This document shows, one piece after another, positions 33,931-46,188 of a DNA stretch of 64,000 bases. Both the position numbers and the translations under genes were made by a program. This DNA is from Gonatopus flavifemur. Its lineage: Eukaryota; Arthropoda; Insecta; Hymenoptera; Dryinidae. How positions within the stretch are numbered: position 1 is the first letter of the stretch; every line of letters starts with the position of its first letter. Where the stretch lies: NCBI GenBank assembly GCA_018340375.1, contig JAFFJZ010000009.1, forward strand, positions 20,104,501 through 20,168,500, given 5' to 3'. The notes under the pieces are model-generated. The model was not told the DNA's origin, ran no database searches, and saw only the letters and a list, made by a program, of their open reading frames with translations.

Positions 33931-34904
33931 TCATAGTCCTTCTCAGTGGAATGTTGACTGCATACATAAGAACATTTTGATATAACCGCTTCTAATTCCC
34001 TGGGAATTGCATTCAACCACTGTTCTCGTCTGTTTTTGTTGCATGGGAAACTGCAATTGATTTTGGTATTTAAATAAGTTTTCAAACTATAAAATTGCAA
34101 CTATTTTTCGTTCATGAATGTTCGATAAAATTTCAAACTCAGAACAAAGAGTATTGTCCATCTTTCATCTCAAATGTATGGAGATTAGTGATAAATTTTT
34201 GATAATAAATTGAGAAATTGGCAATCTGAGGAAAATTGAATAGTGCTTATATGAATGATATAATATACCTGTTTGGAAACATTACAAATTGTGTGATATT
34301 TTTTGACGTGAAGAATAATTTCTCAAGCCTGGGGCATTGAAGTGAGAACTTATAGACGTTGAGAGATGTATATGGATATGCACTTACCTATGAAACATAA
34401 TACTTATTCCGGATTCCATTCATATTCATAATTTTGTATGCAACACGTTTCAACCATTATTACGAATTCTAGTCGTTCATTGTATTGTTTCAAATAACAA
34501 ATGTTGTACCCCATGTGAATGTTGGTTAATGTTGGTGTATCAATGTTCCTTTAGGTTATGTTTCCTGTTTATTGTTATAACCGATGTTTTTAGAACTAGT
34601 AGTTCTCACCTTGGGGAATCTATCTCTCTCATGGAATCTATCTCTCTGTCCGGCCAAATGTAGTGAGTGCTCATTCCAGTATATTATTCAGTTCAATGAT
34701 TATTTTAGTACAAATATGGTGCAATACTTTCTTGATTGAGAGCAATTCTTGTATACACTGATACAAGTAAATGGATGCATCGATTGATAATTTCGGTAAT
34801 ATGCACCATCACTGCGTATTCAAGATTTTTCATTTATGGCTTATTTGTAGAGAAGTACGTAGCAAAGTGTGTCCTGTTTTTCTAGAGCTCCATGGACCTA
34901 AACG
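33931..34904. other. Stretch without recognisable gene
   Basis: AT-rich. A short CTATCTCTCT-containing repeat occurs near 34619-34650. Nothing else was identified. Confidence 0.4.
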
Positions 34905-34914
34905 AGGAATAAAC

Positions 34915-35159
34915 AGAGATGTCAAGAATGGCTATTCAAATAGCTATTGAAATAGAAGAATGTTAGAAATTTTCCAAAATGGGTGTTCTTTTTGGAATAC
35001 AAATTGTAAATAGTTCATCAACTCTATTCAAATACAGAATATATAAAATGGGTACATTCATATTCAACGCTCGAATGGGATACAAGAACCTATTCGAATG
35101 TAAAATATAAAAATCGTAATTTCTATTCGAAGAAGTATTTGAAATAGATTGACATCTCT
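34915..35159. mobile_element. MITE with 10-bp direct repeats at its borders
   Basis: The ends AGAGATGTCAA (left) and TTGACATCTCT (right) continue with weaker inverted matches around ATTCAAATA. AGGAATAAAC stands immediately outside both ends (34905-34914 and 35160-35169), a perfect 10-bp target duplication. Duplications of 9-11 bp are typical of the Mutator superfamily; no transposase is present. Confidence 0.75.
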
Positions 35160-35169
35160 AGGAATAAAC

Positions 35170-35569
35170 CAATCTAAAATCAATGAAACAACGTTCAACG
35201 CTAGAAGCACGTTGTGCTGTGATTCATTCGTTATCGGAAACACTATAGTATCCACAAAATGTTTGAGGATGTTAGAATTATCTTATCGGCAGTTAAACTG
35301 CGTTGAGGAGAACACCGCTCACTCCACCGCACAGAGAAAATTCATCAACTGGAAGATGGACAGCTATTTTTCTACCTCTTGCAATACCGCTGGGAATCTC
35401 TTCTCATGTAGAATTCTGATTCGGAGTGGGAAGAGCATTTCAACAATTGATTCCCATTTGATGGAGGAAAAGCAAGGGGAAACTAACTTCCTTGACGTCT
35501 TTGATTATTCCCGAGAAAATGAGATCTTTTTCCAAACCTAGAATTTTGGAATTTTGATTGATTGAAAAA
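35170..35569. other. Stretch without recognisable gene
   Basis: An open frame at 35149-35541 starts inside the MITE just described and has no motif I recognise. Part of this may be 5' non-coding sequence of the LINE that follows. Confidence 0.4.
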
Positions 35570-35794
35570 AAAGCGACAACAACAATATGATGGCGTTCTC
35601 TCGAGTAAAATACTCCGGAGGCCTTCCGTTCGGATCTCCAGGTGGAGGGTGCTCGAGAGAGATTCATCGAACAAGATAGAAAACCAAAGGAATGGGGAAG
35701 GAAGAGAACATTCTTCGAGTGGGAGCGTGGGATGTTAGGTCACTGAGACAAACAGGAAAGCTAGAAAATTTGAAATTAGAAATGAATAGTTCAT

Positions 35795-36276
35795 TGTTGA
35801 ATATTACCACAGCTTCCACAAAAATTAATGTAGCCGGGACCGAAGGCTCGTCGAACTAACAGCAAAGATCGGTACAGCACGACTATGACTGGTTCACGTG
35901 TTAGACAGGCGAGAAAATAAAAGTCCACTCGTACTTCATAAAATGCTTGGATAATTCACGCGTTTATTACTTCGAGGTACAACCGTCACATACAAGTGAC
36001 TGAAACAAGGATCCTCCTCACAAGATTATGTGATATGTTTCACAGTGTTCACATACACGATATAAGAGAAGAAGCGCACTACATGTCGCACATACTTCGT
36101 ATTCGTATTTTTACAGTACAGAGAGTGAAAATTCGTTAACCGGCTCGTGGCTGAATATTCGACTCTGAGAGAGAGAGAGAGAAGGGGGTCGATCAGTGCG
36201 TACAACGCCTGGTCATTGGCGGCAAAAGATTTTAATTCGAATATACAAATTTTCAACTCTATGAGTTTCTCGAACA
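35795..36276 (-). repeat. 3' LTR of the BEL/Pao element
   Basis: Identical in length to the LTR at 42907-43388. By eye I find one difference, TTTTT against TGTTT near 36108 and 43221. It contains a short GA run near 36166-36183 and an AATAAAAG word near 35921. Confidence 0.93.
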
Positions 36277-36433
36277 TTCCGCTCGCCTTCGTCAAGGGAC
36301 GAATTAGGTAGGTTCCCTCATATTCAGGACGAGGCTGGTTAGCTGTAAACTTAACAATTGACCTTAACTTATGGACTATATTCACAGTTTTCATGGCGCA
36401 CACCGCCCGCCTTGCGGCTATTCCTTAAGATGG

Positions 36434-38780
36434 CTAATCGTTATCGGAGCTGGTACTGCGCCGAACTGGGAGATAACATAACTGCGTTATCGAGCGCGTA
36501 AGAGTTGTAGTGTGCGTTTTCAATTTTACAACTCGGACTCGGCCGTCAGAACCTGGGTAGCATTCTAGGACTCTGCCCAACACCCATCTGGTAGGGGGTA
36601 CGTTTGGAGCTTTGATCAACACTATGTCACCGATCTGTAGGTTCGGCGTTGTTTCGGTCCATTTGTATCGTTGTTGCAATGTATGCAAATAATCTGCGGC
36701 CCACAACCACCAGAATCTCTGCACCCGTTGTTGGACGAGCTGCCAACGTGAGAGACGATTCTCCCTCAAATCGATAAGTGATGGCTCCGGTGCCTCGTTT
36801 AGCGCAGTCCCTCTTAGAAGATGCCCTGGCGTCAGAAAATCCAGGCTACCAGGGTCATCATTGAGTGGGCCGATAGGACGCGAATTTAAGCACGCTTCGA
36901 TTCGAGTGAGGAGCGTGTAAGTTTCCTCGAACGTTAAGGTTGTATCCCCAACTACCCGCCGCAAGTGGTGTTTGACACTTTTAACTCCGGCTTCCCACAG
37001 CCCGCCGAAATGCGGAGCGTGAGGGGGAGAAAAATGCCAACCAACTCCCCGGATCGACGCAAAATTTAGTACCTTAGGGTCTCGTAAAGCGCTTTGGATT
37101 GCCTGCTGTAATTCGCGATTCGCGCCAGCGAAGTTGGTCCCGTTGTCACTATACATGGACTCGGATAGGCCACGCCGGGATACAAAGCGTTGGAACGCGG
37201 CTAAAAAAGCTTCAGTCGAATAGTTACTGACGAGCTCGAGGTGGATAGCGCGCGTCGAGAAACATATGAAAAGCGCAACGTAGGCTTTGTGCGCTTGGAA
37301 TGTACGAGTTTTGGCCGCGCGGACCATAATTGGGCCAGCATAATCGACGCCAGTATTGGTAAATGGCCGGGATGGAGTCACGCGGGTACTGGGTAATGTG
37401 CTCATCAGCTGCACTCCCGTTCTCGCGCGGAGGCGCACACACGTAATACATTCGCGGATAACCCGCTTCACCAAATGTCTGGCGCCTATCACCCAATAAT
37501 TCTGCCGGAGTGTGCCCAGCACTAGTTGTAGTCCACCATGGAGTGTATTTTCGTGGACGTGTTCAACTATTTTGCGGGTGACGGCATGGTCCGTTAATAT
37601 CATCGGGTGCCGCCCGCCGTACGAGAGTGCAGAGCACTGCAACCGACCGCCAACGCGTAGTATGCCGTGATCGTTCAAGAACGGGTTCAATCTGTGGACT
37701 CGACTCGACTTAGGCACTTGCTCTCCTCGCCTTAATGCGGCGATGTCTTTGCTCAAACTGGTTTGCTGTGTTACCCGTAATGACACTAGTTCGGCCCGGC
37801 GTATCTCACCGGCCGATATGGTCACTTCACCCAGAGGCGGCAACGCTCTACAATGGTTCACAAAGCGCATACAATACGCGAGTACACGCCGTAATTTCGC
37901 CCATCGCGATATTCTATGAACGACCTCCCATTCCACAGGTTCAGTGATCCCGGTTAAAACTATGTTATTCCTCTTGGCTTCTGAGTCGCTATCAATAATG
38001 GGAGTCAACGTCGCGCTAGGCCAGTCTCCTCTCTCGTTCCGCAACCAGGGTGGTCCGGACCACCAGAGAGCATGATGACGCAACTCATGCGGCGAAAGTC
38101 CGCGGGTAGCACAATCAGCGGGGTTGTCAGAGCTACATACGTGTTTCCATTCGACGTCAGGAAGCGACGATTGAATCGACGCCACTCGATTGGCCACAAA
38201 TGTAGACCTTGTGGATGCGTGGCGCTGCAGCCAACATAACACGATGCTGGAATCCGTCCAGCAATACGAGGCGGCTGTACTCAGTTCTAATGATTTTTGG
38301 ACACTAAGGATCGCGCGCGTGAGAAGAACGGCCGCACATAACTCCAATCGGGGAATGCTTAGTGTCTTCACAGGTATGACTTTGGTTTTGGCCAACACTA
38401 GTGAGACTTTCATGCGGTTGTTCTCATCCGCGATAAGAATGTATACGCAAGCGGCATGAGCACGCGACGAGGCGTCCGCGAAGCCATGCAATTCCACCCG
38501 TGCGGTGTTGCGTGAATAACATGTCCAACGCGGCATGCATATGTTATTCAATTCCGGTAGTTGGCGGCAATATTCCTCCCATTGACATTGGAACTCGGCG
38601 AGTAATTTTTCATCCCAGTCAACTTTCGCCAGCCAGAGGTCTTGCATAATGATCTTGGCCTTGATTATTACGGCCGCGGCCCAACCCAACGGATCAAAAT
38701 ATTGTGCGATTATGGATAGTACCGCGCGTTTAGTGGTTCCTATGGATTCCAACGGATCAATGCAGTTAGTAAACGTGTCG
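36434..38780 (-). pseudogene. BEL/Pao pol, second part: RNase H and integrase
   Basis: This part follows the TGA at 38783 in the same frame. Numbering from the Met at 38752 it has RNase H motifs ELHGFADASSRAHA (Asp93), IPRLELCAAVLL (Glu137), CWTDSSIVL (Asp167) and NPADCATRG. It then has an integrase zinc-binding region (VHENTLHGG, ECITCVRLRA) and the integrase core with VDYAGPIM (Asp470), YSDNGTNFAG (Asp536) and GLWEAGVKSVK (Glu587). The C-terminal region WQLVQQRVQRFWWLWAADYL and GDIVLIKAPNVPP is typical of BEL/Pao integrases. All expected acidic catalytic residues are present. The protein would be separated from the upstream reverse transcriptase by a single stop, so the copy is marked as broken. 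Confidence 0.9.
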
Positions 38781-38782
38781 CT

Positions 38783-40459
38783 TCACGGATTCCACGTTAA
38801 CCCAAGCACCTTGATTTGATCATCTTTCTGTAAACTGATTTCTGAGGCGCATTCACAATCCTCAGTTGGAATCCCACTCAACAAGCGTTCATCGTTGGCC
38901 AACCATTTTCGTAGGCGGAAGCCAGCGGTGGCCAATAAGGCGCGGAGCTGCTTGCGTTGAGCTATCGCAGCGGCATGGGTGGCGGCCCCAAATAGGATGT
39001 CGTCCACGTAGGACTGTTCGCGTAGAATAGTGGCGGCCTCAGGATATTGGATTTCACCTAGTGTCGCTAATTGTTTAATCACACGCAAAGCGAGGAAAGG
39101 AGCGCACGATGTACCGTACGTGACAGTCAGTAAAGAATACACCTGAACGGGTTCGTCGGCCGAAAATCGCCATAAGATGCATTGAAACTCAGCGTCTTGC
39201 GGGTCAATCCAAATCTGCCGATACATTTTCTCAATATCCGCGGCTAACACGGAGCGTGATTGACGCCATAAACTAATAGCTCGGATAATATCGGTCTGTA
39301 ATTTTGGCCCGATCAACAAATGATCATTGAGCGAGGTTCCGTTCGTTGATCGGCAGGCCGCGTTAAACACAACCCTCAACTTAGTTGTCGTGCTTTGTGG
39401 TTTGAGCACGGGATGGTGTGGCAAGGAAACACGTTTGATTTCCCGAGTCGAATCCGGATTGGCCAATGTCATGTGGCCCATATCTAAATACTGGCACATG
39501 AAGTTATGATATAGGCGTTTCGTTTCGGGGTCTCTGTCCAAACGACGCTCCAATCGTTGGAGCATGGACAACGTGATCTGATACGTACCGCCTATCTGAA
39601 TGGGAGGGTCGGATTTAAAGGGTAACCTGACCTGGAATGAGCCATCAGCCCTGCGCACAGTAGTTGCCTGGAAAAACTGTTCACATTTATGCTCTTCGGC
39701 AGTAGTGAGATCTGCGGTGGGCAGTTCCTCGACTTCCCAAAACCGCTTAAGGGACGCATTCAAATCGTCATCAATGGCCGTATGATGCACGGCAGAAGGG
39801 GATGTATCCAAATCGTTCTGAACAGAGGCTGAACCCAATATTACCCACCCTAATAGGGTGTTTTGTGCTATGAGCCCGGTTTGCCTGTCCCGCCGAAGAC
39901 CTGTCAATAAAATGGACGCATAAATGTCCGCCCCCAACAATACTTGGATTGGCTGTTGACCGGCCGGGTCAGAGTCGGCTAAGAACTCAGTGTCAAGACT
40001 ATGCAAAAACGCTGAGTCTATTATTTGAGGTGGCACATATTTGCTCACCGTTTTGAGAATAAATGCAGACGCCGAAATGTTCGGCCCAGTACCATTCCTA
40101 GATCCAATATTGACATTACTACGAAATCTTACGTTACTAGATTGTATATCATTAATACCAGTAAAAGTTATGCTAGTTTTAAATCTCGGTAGGCTCAAAC
40201 TCTGAGCCACGGCCTCTGAAACGAACGTCGACTGAGAACACGGATCGACTAGTGCACGAGCAAGCATTTCCTGGCCATTATTTCCGGACAGCTTTACCCA
40301 GGCCGTGGCTAAGAATATGGCCTTTGGCACGCAAGTAACCTCACTCGCAAAGTGCACGTTACTGGTTGGCGTGGCGTCGTTGGCGATTGGACCAGTGCTG
40401 CGTGAGAAGTCTCCAGAGCCGTGAGTTCTTGGCTCGAACGGTTCAGCGGTCGCACTAAT
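38783..40459 (-). pseudogene. BEL/Pao pol, first part: protease and reverse transcriptase
   Basis: The frame is open from directly after the gag stop; the first Met is at 40357. Aspartic protease region: RALVDPCSQSTFVSEAVAQS, with the Asp at residue 38 of that Met. Reverse transcriptase: LRVVFNAACRSTNG, LAADIEKMYRQIWI (Asp374) and SYVDDILFG (catalytic YVDD at 450-453), followed by the connection segment. It ends at TGA 38783-38785 soon after KVLGLTWNP. The codon there was plausibly CGA (Arg), so a CpG transition is the simplest cause. The reading frame continues unchanged into the RNase H and integrase part. Confidence 0.9.
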
Positions 40460-41656
40460 TTAATTGATGTGCAATAGCACATGATGCTTCTGCTGACACT
40501 TGTTGCATACTTGGCGCCGTGGGCATTGACGCGGAAAGTGACCCGTATTTAAACAATTAAAGCAAAGTTTACGTTCGCGCGCGAAATCCCGTCTCTGCTC
40601 AGGAGTTTTCCCAACCAATACTTGGCACTGATCCAATTTATGGCGAGATTTGCATAACGGACAGCTAAACGCGGTAGTTGCGTGAGCGCGGCCAAACGAT
40701 GCTTTAGGTTTTGACTTAGCGGTTAGGGGGCTCGATTTAATCTCGAGCGTTGACGACGCAAATGATTCAAGTGCGTTGATGCGTCCTTCAAGGAACGTAT
40801 CGAATTCAGTATGAGTTGGTAAATCTCGCCGATTCCCTAGTAATAAGTCACAATCCTTGAGAGTGACGGGGTCCAATTTGGCGCTAAACATCACGACGAG
40901 AAATGTCCCTATATGTTCCATAGAAAACTGATGGTTTTCGAGGCCATCTACGCATTCATTAATCTTGTCGCGTAATCGCTTCAATCTTTTCACGTCGTCA
41001 CTCTTGAGGGGCTCTAACATTAATACCTGACGAATCAACGCGGTAACAATTAATCGCTCGTTGTCAAATCGCTTGGTCACGCGCTCCCACGGTTTCGCAT
41101 AATTCGCCGCGGTTGGCTGTACTGTCTTCAACATAAGCGCAGCTTCGCCCGTTAAGCTTGTTTTTAAATAGTGGAATTCCTCAATTTCGCTGAGGCCCGC
41201 GTTATTATGAACGAGGGATGTGAACATATCCCTGAAACTTTCCCAATTGGCATATTCGCCGTTAAATGTTGGAAGACTAATTTTAGGAAGGCGCGCGCCA
41301 TGTTGCGGTATAATCGCCCTGACAGTTTTGTCACCTTTACTTGATCCTGTTGGTGCGTCCAAGCTACACTTATGATGCAACGTCGCGAGATAATCGGAAG
41401 CTGCCAAATAACTATCTTCGATATCTACGATTTCGTTATTAACAAAATATTCGAGGGTTGTCTTTTCCTCGTTCGTTGCTGTTAGGGTAAGCTTTTGATG
41501 CGTGGCTTGAATCTGTTGCCAGTAATCTTCTGAAATTCTCCTTCGGTTCTCAACGACCGCGGTCGACAGTTTTGAATCTCCTAATTTTCTCACGTTGTCG
41601 ACAGTGCGGCTTATATAACCATGGATGGTTTCCTGGTCTACTAATAATTCTTCCAT
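40460..41656 (-). CDS. BEL/Pao gag (398 aa)
   Basis: Structural polyprotein of the retrotransposon. It starts MEELLVDQETIHGYISRTVD, has the LPKISLPTFNGEYANWESFR segment typical of BEL/Pao gag, then HYLKTSLTGEAALMLKTV. It ends with zinc-binding Cys motifs (FSCPLCKSRHKLDQC, CFNCLNTGHFPRQC, CNKCQQKHHVLLH). The first is a non-standard Cys/His motif and the second a standard CCHC knuckle. The TAA at 40460-40462 separates it from pol in the same frame. Many BEL elements have one continuous gag-pol frame, so this is either a nonsense change or a stop that is read through. Confidence 0.9.
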   Translation of the reverse strand: MEELLVDQETIHGYISRTVDNVRKLGDSKLSTAVVENRRRISEDYWQQIQATHQKLTLTATNEEKTTLEYFVNNEIVDIEDSYLAASDYLATLHHKCSLDAPTGSSKGDKTVRAIIPQHGARLPKISLPTFNGEYANWESFRDMFTSLVHNNAGLSEIEEFHYLKTSLTGEAALMLKTVQPTAANYAKPWERVTKRFDNERLIVTALIRQVLMLEPLKSDDVKRLKRLRDKINECVDGLENHQFSMEHIGTFLVVMFSAKLDPVTLKDCDLLLGNRRDLPTHTEFDTFLEGRINALESFASSTLEIKSSPLTAKSKPKASFGRAHATTAFSCPLCKSRHKLDQCQVLVGKTPEQRRDFARERKLCFNCLNTGHFPRQCPRRQVCNKCQQKHHVLLHIN

Positions 41657-42880
41657 TATGGAGATCAGATTATCCCAGATAAATCACGAGTGATTCGTTA
41701 ATATACGCACTCTACAAATTGATATTAAACTAGAACTGAATAATTACGCACGAAATTAATGCGTACACGCTTGTCGACAACGATCGGAAACAACGGATCC
41801 CAACCGTACACCACTATGTTGTGTTTCAAACACACGGTTACTACCGTATACTATCACAAGCTCGTTCGTGACGTTGCATTGAATTGATAATATCTTATTC
41901 AAATGTGACTTGAAACTATACAAAACATACTATATACAATTATCATCTACAAAATTCAACAAATAATATACAAATAATAAGTCAATACTCTCAGAACGTA
42001 ATTTCAATTTTTAGCATTTCACGGTTAACTCGAACCTGATTTACTCCGTTACGTTAAGAAACTCGAATCGATGCAACTCACCGTTAATGTAAACTTTATA
42101 ATTTCGAAATTTTCTCAAGCACACTTCACGTGAGTTTAACAAACTCAGACCCATAACTACTGCAATTTACACAATGAATATATTCATACCTTTAGCTTTA
42201 TGCATGACTCGATCCAGTAAAGAATTGATATTCAAATCTTGAACCTTTTAATTGAACTAATATATATACATATACCGACTTCACCGAACGTATGAAGAGA
42301 CTTCTTAGCTGACATCAGAGGCGGTGGAGAAGATGATTGATCCCCTCCTTCTTCAGCATAGAGAACGAACAACTGGCGTTCGAGGAGAAGAGCATGGCAT
42401 CGGTATTTCGTCGTCCGTGTGAATGATGCGTGTGTGATGGTACCATCCCAGGCACACCACTAGAGCGGGACTCACGGATACGTGTTCACGTCTTGACACA
42501 CCGTATCGACTGATGACTCATTCAATCCCTTTGATTTGAAGGTCATGTCCAAAGTCACTCGAGAACCTTCCAGAAATTTCACATTACACCACTCGGTAAC
42601 AGTGATAATTGTTCGTGAATATCCTGGTTATATGATGTATGCACTTTCCCCTTGTCCAGGTTTGATCCACTATATGCAACTTTCTCAGTCTGAGTGCAAC
42701 AATTATGCAGTTGAATGCACTTCACCGGTATAATGGATCTCGAATTTGAGCCGCGTTTCAGAAAGAAACACAAAATCGCGTACATTTGCACGTGAATTGC
42801 ACGAGTTATTCACCGCACTTCTAGGTTCTCGCGAGATGCATTTATACACGTGAACAGTGGTTAAGACGGCACCTTCGAGC
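41657..42880 (-). other. BEL/Pao 5' untranslated leader
   Basis: About 1.2 kb between the primer-binding site and the gag start. No conserved protein is seen. Short open frames near 42536-42900 are chance. It may hold the packaging signal, which I cannot identify by sequence. Confidence 0.6.
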
Positions 42881-42899
42881 AATCCGGCTCGAAGGACCA
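42881..42899 (-). other. Primer-binding site matching tRNA-Tyr
   Basis: On the minus strand TGGTCCTTCGAGCCGGATT lies 7 nt after the 5' LTR. It is complementary to the 3' end of metazoan tRNA-Tyr including CCA (as I remember that tRNA). It would prime minus-strand DNA synthesis. Confidence 0.8.
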
Positions 42900-42906
42900 T
42901 AAAAAC

Positions 42907-43388
42907 TGTTGAATATTACCACAGCTTCCACAAAAATTAATGTAGCCGGGACCGAAGGCTCGTCGAACTAACAGCAAAGATCGGTACAGCACGACTATGA
43001 CTGGTTCACGTGTTAGACAGGCGAGAAAATAAAAGTCCACTCGTACTTCATAAAATGCTTGGATAATTCACGCGTTTATTACTTCGAGGTACAACCGTCA
43101 CATACAAGTGACTGAAACAAGGATCCTCCTCACAAGATTATGTGATATGTTTCACAGTGTTCACATACACGATATAAGAGAAGAAGCGCACTACATGTCG
43201 CACATACTTCGTATTCGTATGTTTACAGTACAGAGAGTGAAAATTCGTTAACCGGCTCGTGGCTGAATATTCGACTCTGAGAGAGAGAGAGAGAAGGGGG
43301 TCGATCAGTGCGTACAACGCCTGGTCATTGGCGGCAAAAGATTTTAATTCGAATATACAAATTTTCAACTCTATGAGTTTCTCGAACA
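42907..43388 (-). repeat. 5' LTR of the BEL/Pao element
   Basis: Boundaries TGTTGAATATTACC and GTTTCTCGAACA match those of the 3' LTR. One base difference over 482 bp implies a recent insertion. Confidence 0.93.
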
Positions 43389-43393
43389 GTCAT

Positions 43394-46142
43394 GTATCGA
43401 CATAATGGGAAGTAGCGGAATGAGGTGGCCGCAAGAAGGGATTATAGAATCAGTCATACAGGATCAAAGAATGGTCAAGCAGGTGTGGGAATTATAATGC
43501 ATGAAAGGGTGGGAAATAGGATAGGAAATTATTTGCAACATAGCGAACGCGTAATGATGGTCAAAGTTAGAACAAAACTGGTAGACACTGTTATAGTCCA
43601 AGTATACATGCCCACATCTGCATACTCAGAGGAAAATATCGAAAAAACGTACGATGAAATAGGAGCAGTGATAGAATATGTGAAAGAGAAAAAAATTCAA
43701 TGATCATAGGTGATTGGAATGCGGTGGTAGGGCAAGGGAAAGAGGGCAACATAATAGGAGATTTCGCGTTAGGAAAGAGAAATGAAGGCGAACAACGTTT
43801 AATCGAATTCTGTGAAAGCCATAAAATGGTCATTACCAACACATCATCCAAAAATCATCCGAAAAGGATCTATACTTGGAACATGCCAGGAGATACAGCA
43901 AGATACCAAATTGATTACATATGAGTGAAACGAAGATTCAGAAACCGAGTGAAAAGCTGTAAAACTCATCCAGGCGCGGATATAGATAGTGATCACAATA
44001 CGTTGCTCATGCAACGTTCTCTGGAGTTCAAAGCTCAGAAGGAGAAAAGGGATGTGCAAAAAAGTTGAAATGTGAAGAACCTCGAACAAGAACAAACACA
44101 GGGGGCATTCAAAGTGACGTTGCACAAAAAATTGAAGGATCGACAAGTGAAAGACTCAGAAATAGAGAGTTGATGGACGAATCTGAAGGGGAACATAGAA
44201 CAATGTGCAGGCGAAATTTTGGAGAACGATGGAGTAGAACCTAAGAAACCATGGATAACGGAAGAAATTTTCGATTTCATCAATGAAAGGAGGAAATACA
44301 AGGATAAGAGTAGTGAACAAGACCAGCAGACATACAAGGCACTGAGGAATAAAATAATAAGAGAATCAAGCAAAGCGAAAGAACGATGGTTAGAGAAAAA
44401 ATGTCATGATCTAAAAATAAGATCACATTTGAGGAGAATAGATGGAGCGTATAGGATTGTTAGGAGATTTTTTGGACAAATGAAATCTAGAAGCAGTGAG
44501 ATTAAAAATTCTCTAGGGAGACAATTGATAAGAACGGAGGGAAAAATAGAACGATGGATTAATCATTCAGAAGATCTGTATAAAGGAAACGATAATATAA
44601 GACTTTTACAGAGGGAGGAAGATGTCGATGAAGGAGAATTGGGAGATTCAATTTTGAGATCAGAATTCGACAGGGCTTTGAAAGGATTGAAAAATAATAA
44701 AGCGCCAGGAATAGATGGAATAAGTGCGGACCTTATCGAAGCCTGCAATCAGAAAACTCGTGACGCACTGTTTGAATTGGTCAGAGATATGTACGTGAGA
44801 GGAGAAGTACCGGAAGATCTCCAGAAGCATAAAATTGTCGCCATTCCAAAAAAAACAAGAAGCAGACAAATGCGAGAACTACAGAACGATGAGTTCAACT
44901 TCACATGCCTCAAAAATACTGGAAAACATTATATATAGGAGAATAGAGAATAAAATAGAGAGTAGATTAGCAGAAGATCAGTTTGGTTTTAGGAAAAATA
45001 GGGGAACGCGGGGAGCAATATTAGCACCCAGAGCAGTAGTAGAGAAAAGTCTAGAGTTGAAAAAGTCTGTGTATATAGGTTATGTGGATATACAAAAAGC
45101 ATTCGATAATGTTGATTGGGAGAAAATGTTCACGATTTTTAAAAGGGTAGGAATTAATTTCGAGGATAGAAGAATAATATATGAATTTTATGAGGATCAA
45201 ACCGCAATAATAGAAATATAGGGTCAAAAAGGAGAAGCACAAATTAGAAGAGGGGTGAGACAAGGATGCTCACTATCGCCATTGATTTCCGATTTGTATA
45301 TAGAAGAAGCGATGAACGGAGTGAAAGAGCGAGTGCAATTGTAATTACAGATTCAAGGTGAAAATGTAAGCTTGTTGAGATTTGCGGATGACATAGCTAT
45401 ATTAGCTACGAGTGGCGCTGAGTTAGGAAATACTCTCAACACTATGAAAAAAATATTACTAGAAAAATATTGTATCAATATAAATAAGGACGAAACAAAA
45501 TTCATGATTTGTACAACAGCGAAAACATCAAGGAGAACGAAACCCAAAATAGATGCTGAGACAATTCAGCAAGTGAAAGAATTTAAATATCTAGGAAGCA
45601 TAATCACAGAAAACGGTGGAAGCGAGAGAGATATATGAGCAAGAATAGCACAAGGAAAACAGGCTTTCCATCAGAAGAAACAGTTACTGTGTTCAAAGAA
45701 TATTAGTTCAGCAGTAAAGAAAAAATTCTCGAAGAGTTACGTTTGGATCACAACATTATATGGTTGCGAAATTTGGGCAATTAGAAAAACGGACCAACGA
45801 AGACTTGAAGCTTCCGAAATATGGTGTTATAGAAGGATGCTCAGAGGAAAGTGGATAGAGAGAGGGAAAAATGATGAAGTACTTGAGAAGGTAAATGAAA
45901 AAAGCCGTCTCTTGAGACAGGTCGTGAAAAGAAGAAGTAATCTGATAGGACACACATTGAGGCATGATAGCTTATCGAAAACAATATTGGAAGGAAAAAT
46001 GAATGGTAAAACTCGAGAAGGTAGACCTAGATTCAGTTATATAAAGCAAATTATACAAGATAAGGGTTGTCGTAGATATGCAGAAATTGAACGGTTAGCG
46101 GATAATAGGCAGGGTTGGAGGATTTCATCAAACCAGTCATAA
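43394..46142 (+). pseudogene. RTE-like endonuclease/reverse transcriptase, many frameshifts
   Basis: Continues the endonuclease begun before the BEL insertion: RISHTGSKNGQAGVGIIMHE, VDTVIVQVYMPTSAYSEENI, MIIGDWNAVVGQGKEGN, RIYTWNMPGDTARYQIDYI and DIDSDHNTLLM (the SDH triad of AP-type endonucleases). Reverse transcriptase follows: NKAPGIDGISADLIEAC, KHKIVAIPKK, DQFGFRKNRGTRGA, IGYVDIQKAFDNVDWEKMF (first Asp), RRGVRQGCSLSPL and LLRFADDIAILATSG (FADD), then EFKYLGSIITENGG and a C-terminal WAIRKTDQRRLEASEIWCYR with GRPRFSYIKQI. Pieces fall in several frames with stops between them (for example after 43703, 43924, 44938, 45221 and 45638). The catalytic acidic residues survive but the gene cannot be read through. 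Proteins of this kind are often misannotated as craniofacial development protein 2-like. Confidence 0.87.
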
Positions 46143-46155
46143 GAATGATTACTTC

Positions 46156-46188
<33 letters not shown>

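Larger units (their letters stand above)
35795..43388 (-). mobile_element. BEL/Pao LTR retrotransposon, nearly intact
   Basis: It is bounded by 482-bp LTRs starting TGTTG and ending AACA. Gag, protease, reverse transcriptase, RNase H and integrase follow in BEL order on the minus strand. All coding sequence from 41656 to 36434 is in one frame, broken only by TAA (40460-40462) and TGA (38783-38785). The flanks are TTCAT on the left and GTCAT on the right, a 5-bp duplication with one mismatch. It sits inside an RTE-like LINE read on the opposite strand. Confidence 0.93.

Noticed and set aside
36026..36403. 125-codon frame overlapping the BEL LTR (and its copy at 43138-43368)
   Set aside because: The same frame occurs in both LTRs; it is LTR sequence, not a gene.
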